Part shown: positions 9,001-18,400 of the stretch, piece by piece
Layout: each line of letters opens with the position of its first letter
Position numbering within the stretch: position 1 is the first letter of the stretch
Assembly (NCBI GenBank): GCA_005223375.1
Contig: RXOD01003940.1
Span: forward strand, 1 to 35,533
Reading direction: 5' to 3'
DNA from: Amoebophrya sp. AT5.2
Lineage: Eukaryota; Sar; Dinophyceae; Syndiniales; Amoebophryaceae
DNA length: 35,533 nucleotides
The notes under the pieces: generated by a model
Seen by the model: only the letters and a program-made list of their open reading frames with translations
What the model was told of the DNA's origin: nothing
Database searches by the model: none
Made by a program: the position numbers and the translations under genes

Positions 9001-10572
9001 ACTCCGACTAGATTGCCTCGCCGTCCTCGAAGTCGTTGTCGTACGCGGTGGCCGGTGGCACACTGACACCTCATCATACTGTCTAGAAGTATTCTGGCTG
9101 CTCATCTTCCATGAAGACGACGCGCGAGTGCGTGGTATCTTCATCGAATGAAGTTCTTCGCGTGTCGTGTCTAGTTCGTCTGCAGAACCGCCACCTGCTG
9201 ACGCCGCCGCAGCTGCAGCACCAGTTTTAATACTCGTCCTCCTCGATTTGAATTTTCCTACTTGCTGTCTTACAGGGCTTAGGCTGCCGATCGATTTTGA
9301 AGATGTTCCTGTGCTGGTCCCACGCACAGACTCTGCTCCAGGTCCGCACATCGCGAGGGTAAGAAGCCACCAGACCTGCGTAAGGGCGCCCACCTGCTGC
9401 TGCACTGGAGCAGGCGAATCAATTTCCTCTGGCTCGATCACGTCTGCAAATGAGGACAGTTGTGCGTCCAGCACGACGGCAAGCAGGATCTGAAAGCAGA
9501 CGCTCCACAGCAGCTCCAGGAGCCAGTAGGCGTGCCATGTACCGCGCAAGAGCAGCGATGCCACCCGACCTACGTTCTCGGTGTGTTCACGTTCCGCGAC
9601 TCCCGGCGCCGGGACTGTTTTTCCATCCTCGCGGGACGACCCGCGGGAAAAAAGAGTACGTGTGCGTGGTCCGACTCCCGCGGACGGTCCAACCAGCTGC
9701 GGACCGTTGGTCTCATGGTCTTCTGAAGTTCTTGCACGCCTGACGTTCGCGCCGCCGAAGAAATCCTCAAGTGAGGAGAGACTACTTGTGCTGCGCCCTC
9801 GGGAGATCATGTTGGAGTCTCGCGAGATCATGGAATCCATACTCATTCCAAGTTCGTCTCCGGACGACGAGTTCGGAAAGAATCGGCTTTGTTCTTGATC
9901 TTGGTATGTGTCCAGCATAGCAATGACTCTTTTCGCTGGCGTCGACCTCCAGCCGCGGCGAAGAAGATGCGGCGGCGGCGGCCCACGATACCAGCCCCTG
10001 AGGCTTTTCGTAAGAGCGGCAGACTTATCCTTATTCTGCGAACACAAACCATCGCCGTCGCTGTGAAACCTCCCACGACGCGGTGGACGTCTGACGCGCG
10101 CCGCGCCTGACAACGCAGAGTCGGATTGAGAATCCCAATCCGCAACGTCAGCAGTTGTAGAACAATCGCGAATTTCCGCGGGGTCTGCTGGACGAAAGGC
10201 GAGCTGTACTTTTCCTCCTGAACAAGTTCGTTGCTGTTCCGCGTCGATCTTCATGTCGGGTTCCCCCACTTCCGATGCGGAGTCGTCATCGAGGTCGTGG
10301 GTCGCGGAAGAGACCTCGAGGTACTGACGCCGCATGTGCACGCTCATGCTGAGCCCACGAAAAATCACCAAAAAATAGTGGCACCAACAACGAACCACAC
10401 CGAGGATGCTCAGGGCGCCAAGGAAAAACCAATACACGCGGCCCATATTGTTCACGACACGTAAAAAAATAGATGGTTTTTCAACGCCAAGAACTACAAT
10501 AACTACACTCATCAAAGAACTTTCTTTATACAAGAAGAAGCTTGGCAGGGTGATCCAATTCCATGCCAACAT
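6022..10572 (-). CDS. Very large multi-pass membrane protein with long disordered loops, unknown function
   Basis: A single open frame spans 1531 codons from a non-ATG codon at 10617; the first ATG is at 10572, giving about 1516 residues. Numbered from the 10617 codon, hydrophobic segments lie near 36-53, 61-87 (VYWFFLGALSILGVV), 361-385 (WHAYWLLELLWSVCFQILLA), 413-425, 635-657 (IALKATVGLLTILQLYLF), 728-751 (AILVLGLSHAGVRGIWLWFA) and the last 25 residues (CWIATIVSVLFLTFGIASA). They are separated by Ser/Arg/acidic low-complexity loops of 100-750 residues. I recognise no channel, transporter or receptor signature. The frame is open upstream of the ATG back to an in-frame TAG near 10660, with protein-like sequence (SFKFSAPDPVAEFSDIYL), so an upstream exon is likely. 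The hydrophobic C-terminus at the stop may also continue in another exon. That one frame stays open for 4.6 kb strongly supports coding. Confidence 0.65.
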   Translation of the reverse strand: MLAWNWITLPSFFLYKESSLMSVVIVVLGVEKPSIFLRVVNNMGRVYWFFLGALSILGVVRCWCHYFLVIFRGLSMSVHMRRQYLEVSSATHDLDDDSASEVGEPDMKIDAEQQRTCSGGKVQLAFRPADPAEIRDCSTTADVADWDSQSDSALSGAARVRRPPRRGRFHSDGDGLCSQNKDKSAALTKSLRGWYRGPPPPHLLRRGWRSTPAKRVIAMLDTYQDQEQSRFFPNSSSGDELGMSMDSMISRDSNMISRGRSTSSLSSLEDFFGGANVRRARTSEDHETNGPQLVGPSAGVGPRTRTLFSRGSSREDGKTVPAPGVAEREHTENVGRVASLLLRGTWHAYWLLELLWSVCFQILLAVVLDAQLSSFADVIEPEEIDSPAPVQQQVGALTQVWWLLTLAMCGPGAESVRGTSTGTSSKSIGSLSPVRQQVGKFKSRRTSIKTGAAAAAASAGGGSADELDTTREELHSMKIPRTRASSSWKMSSQNTSRQYDEVSVCHRPPRTTTTSRTARQSSRSSRGAARQLLIESLISSSESEENDFGRPNGFKNRQNKLRSRTRSYGGYGSSQPCQQNNPGRIVAFRTWLWDALRTRCWSTSISLLQLLSDASSTTLIALKATVGLLTILQLYLFISSLCWGSSCGSCGSVPAVVPVREQGKDADRRPCTGRGQQEMQAGSWRIPPEAHCFSPSKKQQDLDLQDDAAMASAARAILVLGLSHAGVRGIWLWFAMRRWRDRPAEPRSVEEREGSSTALLPAEEDESAKRSGAGGTSSSTALEDKSHRTSGPPVGSPRRFETRHSPRHTTRRRSRDSCKLPTKSWSWRGERSAVGAPVPGSACSSHFQPESRHRDGGKLCSIPEHDFDRHDDDDDMVAADGASRFGEERRAGIFYLAPWAARAESDFPLPDEPEPELIASWRSCENASAAAAEPESENSENSIEFSGEAEGGQAEVVALSRQITTTSRHGPSGSERVRAVSWSNEGLRSSNAGVMVPGSLADDVVDHADFVYPSSLTPLASSPSTTGSHKSPAKEEKLPPRAPTSTFNGDEFFDDDESENGTPFEELESQLLQQAQEDSLYDSSASDEDSADSFSGVSSGVTDDQDREDEEDEGDGEAESEKYSSSGAASDPSDTTTGAGAQPVRMGQEMNREHGDVGRARAGTTGDDVEDHEPLSLTTNASDAVRSKAAEDGPSCTGARVCQHQQVQQNGVADLCSGEGSAASSASIVSVDVEVLDADHLCSPTRGDGPPPESHDDPADSHDDDDESLCPLSTQILPSIFLDDAASAFGTKLSSTMGSLDESNSVVHCRFSCDCPVLDRPEEEGEESARGSSSGSPQAHIGVDSSPAGFRSGAGAPDKDLKTRQQALLSLSSPAGRRKPNRSTTRTRGDVLTPPLKRLQIKPLENNLDGVRGDEDDRIDCSDLSLSPDPQTESTEPLLVARSADVGGIRKSSSGVHDHVDKENVNNGDLCCSCSATPRPSSSRNLKKVETFVIRCWIATIVSVLFLTFGIASATS

Positions 10573-10617
10573 TTCAATACGATACTTAGAAAGATAGATG
10601 TCAGAAAATTCAGCCAC

Positions 10618-11172
10618 AGGATCAGGAGCCGAGAACTTGAAACTTCCGAACGCAACCTACTACTTCACTTGTAATCCAGCAATTAGTACCCAGCCTGTAC
10701 TCTACGTTCACCATCAATATTGATCACTTCTTCGCTAAGCTCAGAGTATCTATGTCCAATATATCGCTTCCGCTTTCGCTATCCGCCGCTATCACTTCAT
10801 CTATTGAAGAAATGGTGCGCCATCATTCGCACGGGTCCGCTCTGCCGTCAAGGACAAGCGCTGTTCTTCGTTGGCTTCATCATCTTCAGAAACATCGCGC
10901 AATCAATATACTTTCCTTTCTTATATATCTGAGCGTGACCAAGAAACACCGAACGCGGTCAAAACAAGCTCTGCTGTAAAGAAATTCACTACTCCGAAGG
11001 ACCACCGGCTTCGCGTTGTTCAAGCAGGATCGACCATCTGACCACGATCAAAGTCCAACACTTTAATGGGGTACTTTTACTCCGAAGATTCCTCGGCGAA
11101 GAAGAATCGTGATCACCTCAACACGGCGGCAGTGGCGCAGCTGCGGTCAACCTGAAGAGGGCTCCCACCTTG
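10618..11172. other. Spacer, no supported gene
   Basis: These 555 bases lie between the CaaX-protein gene and the membrane-protein gene. The first ~45 bases upstream of 10617 are an in-frame open extension of the membrane-protein frame. The rest is moderately A/T-rich with only short plus-strand frames that show no order. A missing 5' exon of the membrane protein could lie here. Confidence 0.4.
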
Positions 11173-11466
11173 CTACATCACGACGCAGGCGGCTTCGTAT
11201 CGCTCGAAATGGGTTCGCACCGCATTCAGACAAGGCTCCAGCTGAACTCCTTTGTCCCCATCGAACCACTTGCGACACTCGGTGTCACAGGCTCCCTTAT
11301 CGTTTTCGCACGTGATAGTCATGTCCGGCAGATCTGGTTCGTCGCGCGGGCGGAACTTAATTTCGACCTTCTGCGGAGCGTTCTCCTTCATGTGCGTCGG
11401 GTACAGAAAGCCCTCGCCTAACCCAGTCACGTCGATCTTCTCAAAAACATATGAGAAAACGCCCAT
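11173..11466 (-). CDS. Small acidic/Cys-containing protein ending in a CaaX prenylation box
   Basis: From the ATG at 11466 the product is 97 residues and ends in CVVM-stop, a C-terminal CaaX box. Known rule: Cys, two aliphatic residues, then Met favours farnesylation, which would tether the protein to membranes. Other cysteines lie in ITCENDKGACDTECRKWFDG and QLEPCLNAV. The order C-x6-C-x3-C-x14-C does not match the CHCH or small-Tim patterns. An earlier in-frame ATG at 11652 would add 62 residues (MSNKLSLTLRYRAG...). I prefer 11466 because ordered sequence (MGVFSYVFEKIDVTGLGEGF) starts there, but the longer form cannot be excluded. I do not recognise the family. Confidence 0.55.
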   Translation of the reverse strand: MGVFSYVFEKIDVTGLGEGFLYPTHMKENAPQKVEIKFRPRDEPDLPDMTITCENDKGACDTECRKWFDGDKGVQLEPCLNAVRTHFERYEAACVVM

Positions 11467-11968
11467 GGTTGCAAGATTGATTAGTAAAACGTCAGGGGGT
11501 GCTGGATACAAGTCAGTCGAGCACGCCGGCCCGAACCCGACAGAGAGATACAAATCAATGGGCAAACTGAGTTTAGTTGTAGAATGAAACGATAAACCAG
11601 GCTGCGCTGCTCCAGCTCGATACCTTAATGTCAAGCTTAGCTTGTTGCTCATGTCATGGTGCTGAATCAGGTAAAGATCATGCCTGTGCACATGATGCAG
11701 ATGCAGCCCGCCGTCTGCAGCGTGTGCTGCGTCTGCTACCGCCTATTAAAGCAAAGATGACGAAACCGCAATTCATCTCTGGACCTCTCCCACGACCAAT
11801 CGAGTTGGGTTCACTCTGAGCACGAAAGAGTGAGCGCCATGAGCGAGGGCGAGCGAAAAACAATAAAACACAGCACATCACAGGCGATTTTCTGGCAATC
11901 AGGTCGAGGCGGAAGAACCACGGGTACGGAACATGGTAAGTATACACTCATAGTCAATGTACTGGTCT

Positions 11969-14455
11969 CTACTTGCATTTCAGAACGGTGTCCACGAAAT
12001 AAAGCCCGCAGAAGAGTTCAAAAGAGGTCGCTGACGCAGTTTGATCCGCTGCCTTTGTCTGATGTGCCAGCTTCGCCTTTCTCGATACTTTTTCGATCGC
12101 TGCCGACACTTCCTCGTGAAGGATCGAAGACCGCGCATTGCCATCCGCTTGCGGTATCGTCGACAAAATTTCCCGAGCGCCCACTGTGATAGAGCATTTA
12201 TGCGCATCATCTTCGACGCCTGCCGGTGCAGTCGCATCCGTGTAGTGGTAGTCCGGCATCAGCCTGCGCAGCGATTCTAATCGCAGCTGCGCAAGGCTCG
12301 TCGGCTCGAAAAAGCGGCACGCGACCAACGCGGTGCAGAATCGTTTGTTGGCGAAGTGCTGTGTAAATTCTTCTGACTTTTCGGACGCGTGCAGCGCGGT
12401 CTCGTATAAGGTGAGGAGCCGGTCGAGAAATCGAACGTCCGTGTCTCCACCGTAACAACTTCTCCCGTGCGCCGCCGCGGAAGCAGGGGCAAACATGCTA
12501 AAGGCCAGCGTCGTCGCACGGGCAAGGATAAGCCCGCTTAAATTGTCCTCGCGGATGCGTAGACTGCGAGCGTTGGAATCGTCTGCTGCGTCGTGGCCGT
12601 GATCCGCTGGTGTGACCGAGTTTTGCTTCTCGTCTGATTCGGCTCCAGGACGATCACCTTTTCGTTTGACAATCTCCTGCCGCTTTCTGTGCAACGCGAT
12701 TCCTCCCGTGTGTTCCAACTCCTCGCTCGACAACGCCGAGAAAGCCGGCACCGTAACCAACGCACTCTCATCGTCGAAAGCAGTTGAGTGCAAGAACTGC
12801 GCCTTCAAGTAACGCACGAACTTCGGGTGCCACACGCCAATCCAGTGCATGTAGTACGCAAATCGCGCGATGTTTGCGCGGCTTTCGAGATACATGCGGC
12901 ACCGCTCGTGGTACAGATACTTGAATACTCGCCGCAACGCTGGTGGGTCGTAGTAGGACGTTCGCGCGTAAATTTCCATCATCTGGCAGAAGATCCCGAA
13001 GCTCGCCACCGGACCCTCGAAAAACCGTGGCGGGTACGAATGGGAGTTCGAGGCTGCTGCACCTTCATCACCAGCACAAGCCACTGAAGCTCTACTGCTT
13101 TTGGCTGCTGCTGGTTTTTCCCTTGACGTGGCCGCCCATGATTCGCGGTCTTCGTCTTTTGATGCGACGGGTCTGCCACTGTTTTCCGCCCCAAGGTAGT
13201 TCCCCCCTGCCAGCGTCGTAGTTGTAGAAGTAGAAGTTGAAGTTTCATCCTCTTTCAGTATTTTTCGCAGCCGCCTTCCCATTACGTACAGCACCCGGTC
13301 GTCTCGGAAGCTCAGGTGCGTGAATGCCGCCACTGTCCGCACCAACTGCGTGGCGTTTCCGCGGTCGATTTTGCGCAGCATGACTTCCGCGAGCCGGACG
13401 AAGAGTTTCTCATCGTACTCGCGCATGGTCGAATAACTCCACGCGATCTGCATGATTTGGTCCCAGCTGCACCGCCACAGCTCCCGCTGCAGCACCTCCT
13501 CCGAAAACTTCTGGAACAGAGCGTGGTCGGGAAAGTGGTGCTTCGCGAACGTGTGCACGGTGAGCACGACGTCGTGTAAATCCGTGATCTGTCCGCTCGC
13601 CGCCATCTGCTGCACCTGCTGGATGCGGTGCAAAACGTCCGCGTCCGATGTCTCGGCGGTCGTTCTTGTAGGGTGCGAGGACTCTTGAAGATGTCGCGCT
13701 CCTTCGCCCTCGCGCTGCTCGTTCAACTGGAGGTCGTCCTCGAAAGCATTGCTGGAGGAAGCAGGTGTGCATGTGGTCGAAGTAGAGCTTGCAGATGTAC
13801 TCCTGAAAGCAGCAATCGTCGCATGCTGCTCGTCCACCCCTGCTGGTGTCCCGAAGCTTGTTTGTGCGCGAGCAGCCACGCGCTCTTCGTGAAGCGCAAC
13901 ATCGACGTCGTCAACAGATTCATCGATTTCCTCATCGCGTTGCGACCTGTCTTTGTACCCGCCTGGTCGTCCCGATAGAGTAGAGAGAAATGCAGCATGG
14001 CCCGCCACCTCTTGTCCTGGTCGATAATGCGCGTCGTCGGTCGACTCTGCAGTATCGAAGCGGTCTCTTACCGCGGTATCGACGTAATTGGGTCTACTTG
14101 GTGTGTTGGCACCAGATGAGTGTCTGCCCGTGCGCTGATGCTGTCTTTTGGCGACGGCTGGGCACTCCGCCATGTCTTCTCGACGCGCTGTGGCTGCGGC
14201 CGAAGAGGACATACCCCTCACCCCTGAGGCCGGCCGTCCGCCGTCCACTCGCCGTCGAGACGAATAAATCCTTGCCCATGTTGCCAGTTCTTGCTGCTCC
14301 TTCTGTCGATGATTGATGAGGGGAAGCAACATTCGCGGCACCGTTGTAAGCCTTCCGCGGCGAATGCTATGGTTTGCAACACGACCTGCTGCTCCGCAGC
14401 CACTTCTCGGCGAAAGCGGAAAGCTGGCACCAGCTCCAGCTGGGAAAGTGTACAT
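11969..14455 (-). CDS. Helical-repeat protein of HPR/RAP (FASTK/OPR-like) type, probably organellar RNA-binding
   Basis: 828 residues from the ATG at 14455. Residues 1-90 are Arg/Ser/Ala-rich and poor in acidic residues (SIRRGRLTTVPRMLLPLINH, WARIYSSRRR), which fits a mitochondrial or other organelle leader. Residues ~270-400 contain tandem helical repeats of about 37 residues with the 'l..iaws....f....lf..l' rhythm: DQIMQIAWSYSTMREYDEKL, then LVRTVAAFTHLSFRDDRVLY. Similar helices recur at ~495-600 (FCQMMEIYARTSYYDPPALR) and ~665-775 (SLAQLRLESLRRLMPDY), split by Ser/Thr/acidic inserts. Proteins of this architecture process organellar rRNA and mRNA in alveolates and green algae. I do not see a C-terminal RAP domain; the frame ends ELFCGLYFVDTVLKCK-stop, so a RAP exon may be missing or absent. 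The fold class is fairly secure; the precise family is inferred. Confidence 0.65.
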   Translation of the reverse strand: MYTFPAGAGASFPLSPRSGCGAAGRVANHSIRRGRLTTVPRMLLPLINHRQKEQQELATWARIYSSRRRVDGGRPASGVRGMSSSAAATARREDMAECPAVAKRQHQRTGRHSSGANTPSRPNYVDTAVRDRFDTAESTDDAHYRPGQEVAGHAAFLSTLSGRPGGYKDRSQRDEEIDESVDDVDVALHEERVAARAQTSFGTPAGVDEQHATIAAFRSTSASSTSTTCTPASSSNAFEDDLQLNEQREGEGARHLQESSHPTRTTAETSDADVLHRIQQVQQMAASGQITDLHDVVLTVHTFAKHHFPDHALFQKFSEEVLQRELWRCSWDQIMQIAWSYSTMREYDEKLFVRLAEVMLRKIDRGNATQLVRTVAAFTHLSFRDDRVLYVMGRRLRKILKEDETSTSTSTTTTLAGGNYLGAENSGRPVASKDEDRESWAATSREKPAAAKSSRASVACAGDEGAAASNSHSYPPRFFEGPVASFGIFCQMMEIYARTSYYDPPALRRVFKYLYHERCRMYLESRANIARFAYYMHWIGVWHPKFVRYLKAQFLHSTAFDDESALVTVPAFSALSSEELEHTGGIALHRKRQEIVKRKGDRPGAESDEKQNSVTPADHGHDAADDSNARSLRIREDNLSGLILARATTLAFSMFAPASAAAHGRSCYGGDTDVRFLDRLLTLYETALHASEKSEEFTQHFANKRFCTALVACRFFEPTSLAQLRLESLRRLMPDYHYTDATAPAGVEDDAHKCSITVGAREILSTIPQADGNARSSILHEEVSAAIEKVSRKAKLAHQTKAADQTASATSFELFCGLYFVDTVLKCK

Positions 14456-14620
14456 TCTTGCTCGTGCAAAACAACGTCAAGGGTGCATCAATGGGAAACA
14501 GATTTATGAGAATCGAAGTCAATTATGAGAACCACGGTGTGAAATTTTCAGGGCTACCCTACATCATCTACTTCGAAATTGAATTCAAAAGTTTCGGTGT
14601 TGGCTCCTCAACAAAAAAAA

Positions 14621-14764
14621 ATGTATCATGCCGCAATCGCGTCCGTTGTCGTCCACTTCTGGTACATTTTCTTAGCGCCGGGTGCGGGCGCGTTTGTTAC
14701 GCCGAAAACAGCTACAGCCGCGTCTGCACGGACGAAACAAAAGGATCTCGCATCTCGATCTTGA
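14621..14764 (+). CDS. Candidate 47-codon ORF with a signal-peptide-like leader, opposite strand to all other genes
   Basis: The ATG at 14621 follows an A-rich run. The product begins MYHAAIASVVVHFWYIFLAP and continues GAGAFVTPKTATAASARTKQ before a TGA at 14762-14764. This is a hydrophobic core, small residues at the predicted cleavage point, then a Phe followed by Thr/Ala/Ser/Lys/Arg-rich, acid-poor sequence. In dinoflagellates and their relatives, plastid-targeted proteins carry a signal peptide followed by a transit peptide that often begins with a Phe-containing motif (FVAP in peridinin algae). The likeness is suggestive, but the ORF is very short, no mature domain follows in frame, and it may be chance. 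If real it would be a first exon. Confidence 0.25.
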   Translation: MYHAAIASVVVHFWYIFLAPGAGAFVTPKTATAASARTKQKDLASRS

Positions 14765-14892
14765 CCACGGAGGTGCAATTATTCGCGCGTGATCACGCAC
14801 GACCCGGACACCGACACGACAAGCCCATAATATCGAATTGAAATTACTACTAAAACACTTCACCAAGACGAACACTTGTCTTGACTTCACAT

Positions 14893-15198
14893 TTACACGC
14901 ACTGGGTGCCCACCTGGCACAAAATAAATTCGTCGCCGACAAAATCAACAGCGCAGAGAGATGTGTACTTAAGCTGAAGTTCAACAAAACCGTGGCACAA
15001 CCACGCTTCGCAGTGGGTACCCGTTTTCTCAAGAAGGGGGCATGCGGTCGTCATCGTGGTACTTCTAACTTGGAGTTTGTTTCTCAAACGTAATAAATGG
15101 TGAGTCATTGTGTTTGTGACGGTTTCTGTTTCGCTACCAGAATGCTCGCTAGTGGTAGTTTCTCTTCTATCCGCGAACGCGAATATTTTTTGGCACAC
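14893..15198 (-). CDS. Possible orphan exon
   Basis: An open minus-strand frame whose last ~50 codons look ordered: EKTGTHCEAWLCHGFVELQL, then KYTSLCAVDFVGDEFILCQV before a stop at 14893. The upstream half is Thr/Arg-rich and less convincing. It lies between the large Cys-rich gene and the helical-repeat gene on the same strand. It could be a 3'-terminal exon of the former or a small gene of its own. I recognise no family. Confidence 0.25.
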   Translation of the reverse strand: MCQKIFAFADRRETTTSEHSGSETETVTNTMTHHLLRLRNKLQVRSTTMTTACPLLEKTGTHCEAWLCHGFVELQLKYTSLCAVDFVGDEFILCQVGTQCV

Positions 15199-15401
15199 GG
15201 AATCGGAAACAGTTACGAAATTTCTCTGACCCTGACGGTAGGACTAGTATCAAAATCAATCTATGTTGTTGGTTGCTTGTTCCCAGGAGGTGGAGGTTGC
15301 CAGCTGGAAGAACAATATAGACGAAACTCGGTTGTCCTGCATGATTGACAAAATTTTCCTTCGCCTGGACCTCGAGTAAGTACGTCTACACTGACTAGGG
15401 G

Positions 15402-18400
15402 CTACCCATGTGCTCGCCCGTCGTTTCGCTCTTCCTGGTGAAGAATCGCTCGCTGAAGCTCGAGGGCAAAATTTGTGAGCGCTTGCACCGCGTGCGCCCG
15501 GGTCGCGGTTGGGATATCTTCAGGTTCTTTGAGTAGCGCCTTTATCTCCTTTCTCATCAGTTTTGCGGTAGACGGTCGGCCGCGCTTCCTCGTTTTCTGT
15601 GCGAATTCACGTCCGGCCTCCAGAAGCGAAAAGCAGGCACTTTGCGGGAGAGCTGACTCTTCGGCGTCGCCCATTGCAAGCCTGTACGGGCCGAGCATGA
15701 GTTGTTGTTCGGGGGGCCTCGAAAAACTGCTACCATCCGCGCGTGAAGTACCGTGCTCGTCCTCCATCTCGGTATCTCCTGTGGGCGCGAGAAGTGAAGC
15801 TTCATCCTCGCCGGCGTGCAGGCCCTGCTGTAAGGACGGTCGCTGCTGCGCGGAGGGCGAGAATGAGGAGGCGGGGCTGCCAGCTGTTCGACGTCCACGA
15901 CCAACAGCAGCAGCGTCACCGAGGAGGCTCCCGTCGCCAGCCGTCAGCACGACGTCCTCCAACTCCACGGTGACGCCGCCGCTACCATCTGCGGCACCCT
16001 CATGTCCTGATCCTGGTGAAGCAGGCGCCCGCGGTTGTTCTCGTCCTGCAAGAACCCCATCTTCTCCGTGTTCCCTGTTTCGACCCGCGAGACAGCAGCA
16101 GCGTGCGGCGGCGTCTGCAACTGCTTGCAACGCGTCGCGCGCCCCTTCCATGCACCTCCGCCTCCGTTCCGCGCAGGCTGTGCCGCCGGGGGCGCACATC
16201 CAGCACTCATCCACGCAGCGGCCCAAAATCAGCAGCCCGCGCATCGGCAGGTCGTCCAGCGCGTTGCAGACACCTACGCCGCGGGCCACACACTCGGGGC
16301 CGCAAGTTTCCTCCGCGAATGCCTGGTACGGCATGCGGGCCGCGGTACAGCAGAACCCCTGACAACAAAATGGACTGTACAAGCAACAGCTCAACCGCGG
16401 GTACGACACTGGCCGTCCGTCGTCGTCGTACAAAATCTCGCCGGGCGCCTGGCCCCGACGTCGCCTTCCTCTGGTTGGCCACACGCTCTCGGCGAGTGCG
16501 CGCTTGTCGCACAGGGAATACAACAGACGTGAGCCGATGCAGCCGAGGGTCGGAATGGCCCAACCAAGGGCAAGTCCGACGGACGTAGAGCACGCACCAG
16601 GCCCAAAATTCACACAATACTGGTAGCAACAAAAAGCGTCACTAGCGACAGCCTGCACCGCGGGCGCGAGCCGCTTCCAGTTGCATCTCTCGTAGCTTTT
16701 TCCCGCCTGCCACGCAACCGTGCCGGACACACGCTGCGACCTTAGGTACCTGATCACCGACTTGCGCGTACAACAAGGGTTGTTGTTCCCCGAGATGCGG
16801 CTGGCAGTAGTCCTCGTGCCGGTGGAGGTGTCTGAAGATGTTGCGCCGTCGTGGTCGACGTCGTCCGTCTCTTCGTCTGGTGTTTCATTTGTGTCCATGT
16901 TGTAGCTGTCGTGGTCAGCGGCCTTCGCATTTCCTGCTCGCTGGTCATCGTCCCCTGGTTCTGGTCCGCCCTCTGCCATCGCCACGAGGTCGCTGTAGTC
17001 GTCTAAAACGTTTCTAACTGCGATGTTGGGGCCCAGTTGATCTTCGTCCTGCTGCGAAGGGTCCGGCTCGCGGTCGTCTGCGTTCAGATTCGTGGTGCGC
17101 TCACGGTCACGCCCAGACTGGGTCGTGTCCCCGCTGTGCTCCTGCTCGTGCTCTTCTCCCTCGCTACAAATCATGGGCAGCCGCAGGCACGATGATCCCG
17201 CCAGAAAGAGTTCGTACTCGTGATCGGGGCACGAAGGCGGGCGCGACGTTCTCAACGGACTACTGTCCCCGCGACCAAGACGGACTGCACTGCCCGAAGC
17301 GCGAAGACTGGATCCACTTCCGGACAGCGACAGCGCTCTGGCCGAGGAAGAAGCACCTGAGGAAGATGACAATATCACGGACAGAAGGCTCGTGCTGGAG
17401 TGCGACAACAGGCTTCCTCGGCTCGGGCTGTTTGCCGAAGAAGCGCCCGGGGTAGATGGGGACGTCGGCGGTGTTCCTGTTGACCTAGTACTGAAGGGAG
17501 AAGACGCACCCCCTTCGCACGCGGCTGACGATAACAGGTTGGTAGTACTGCTGGTAGAAGCGGCCAACATGTTGGTCTTGGTACTTTCGGAACTGTTCGG
17601 CCGGCTGAGCGCGATCGTGCCTGAATTAGGATGCTCTTGTGCAGGGGGGGCTGGTTGTAGCAATCCAGACTCGGCGTCGTGGTCGTCGTCATCAAGCAAC
17701 AAGGCGTCCCGCATCGTAGTCCCTGTAGAGCTTCTGCCCCAAGGACCAGCTCCCGCTGCCTCCACTTCCTCGGCAGCTATTCGAGGATCTCGAGCTGCTC
17801 CTGGAGCGGGCGCTGTCGTCCTCCTTCTGGTGCTGCGTTCATCTGCTGCTGCCGTCGATGACCTCTTCTTGGTAGTTTTAAGATCCGGGACGCTGCTGCA
17901 CTGCAAAAATTTATTCCACGCGCGAGCACCCGCCAGGCCTTGTTCCTGGTCTTCTTGGTCATGCTTTGGAATTGGATCTTCTTGTTCTTGTTGTTCCTGC
18001 AGCTCGAGCTCCCCCGTGACATTAGGAAGTCTTTTTCTCTTCTCTTTCCTGGGCCCTCGTTTGGAAGGACGTGGCTTCGGCTTAGGCTTCACCGTCTCGA
18101 TTGCGCAACCCGACCGTCTGTAGAGCAGCAACAAAAAAGCTGCACTCGCAGCGTCTTCCCCCAACACTCTCACAAAATCCAGCAGCCCGTGGTGGCGAAT
18201 GAAGGCGCTGATGTTTCCCGGCTGCGCACGATCCCGGCGCCCGCCCCGAGAGCGGAGCGCCGAGGAAAGCTGCCCCGTCGCGACAGGTGACGGCACACCA
18301 GAATCGCTAGAATTTGCTCCGCCCCCGAGACGCAGTTGTGGGGCCGGTGCGCCGGCGTTGGCCGCGTGGGCATTATCGCCGCCGGGCGCAGGCGGCGGGT

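Larger units (their letters stand above)
14456..15401. other. Spacer with weak coding candidates on both strands
   Basis: This 946-base spacer lies between two large minus-strand genes. It contains a plus-strand ORF with a signal-peptide-like start (14621-14764) and a minus-strand ORF (14893-15198), each listed separately. The remainder shows nothing recognisable. Confidence 0.45.
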
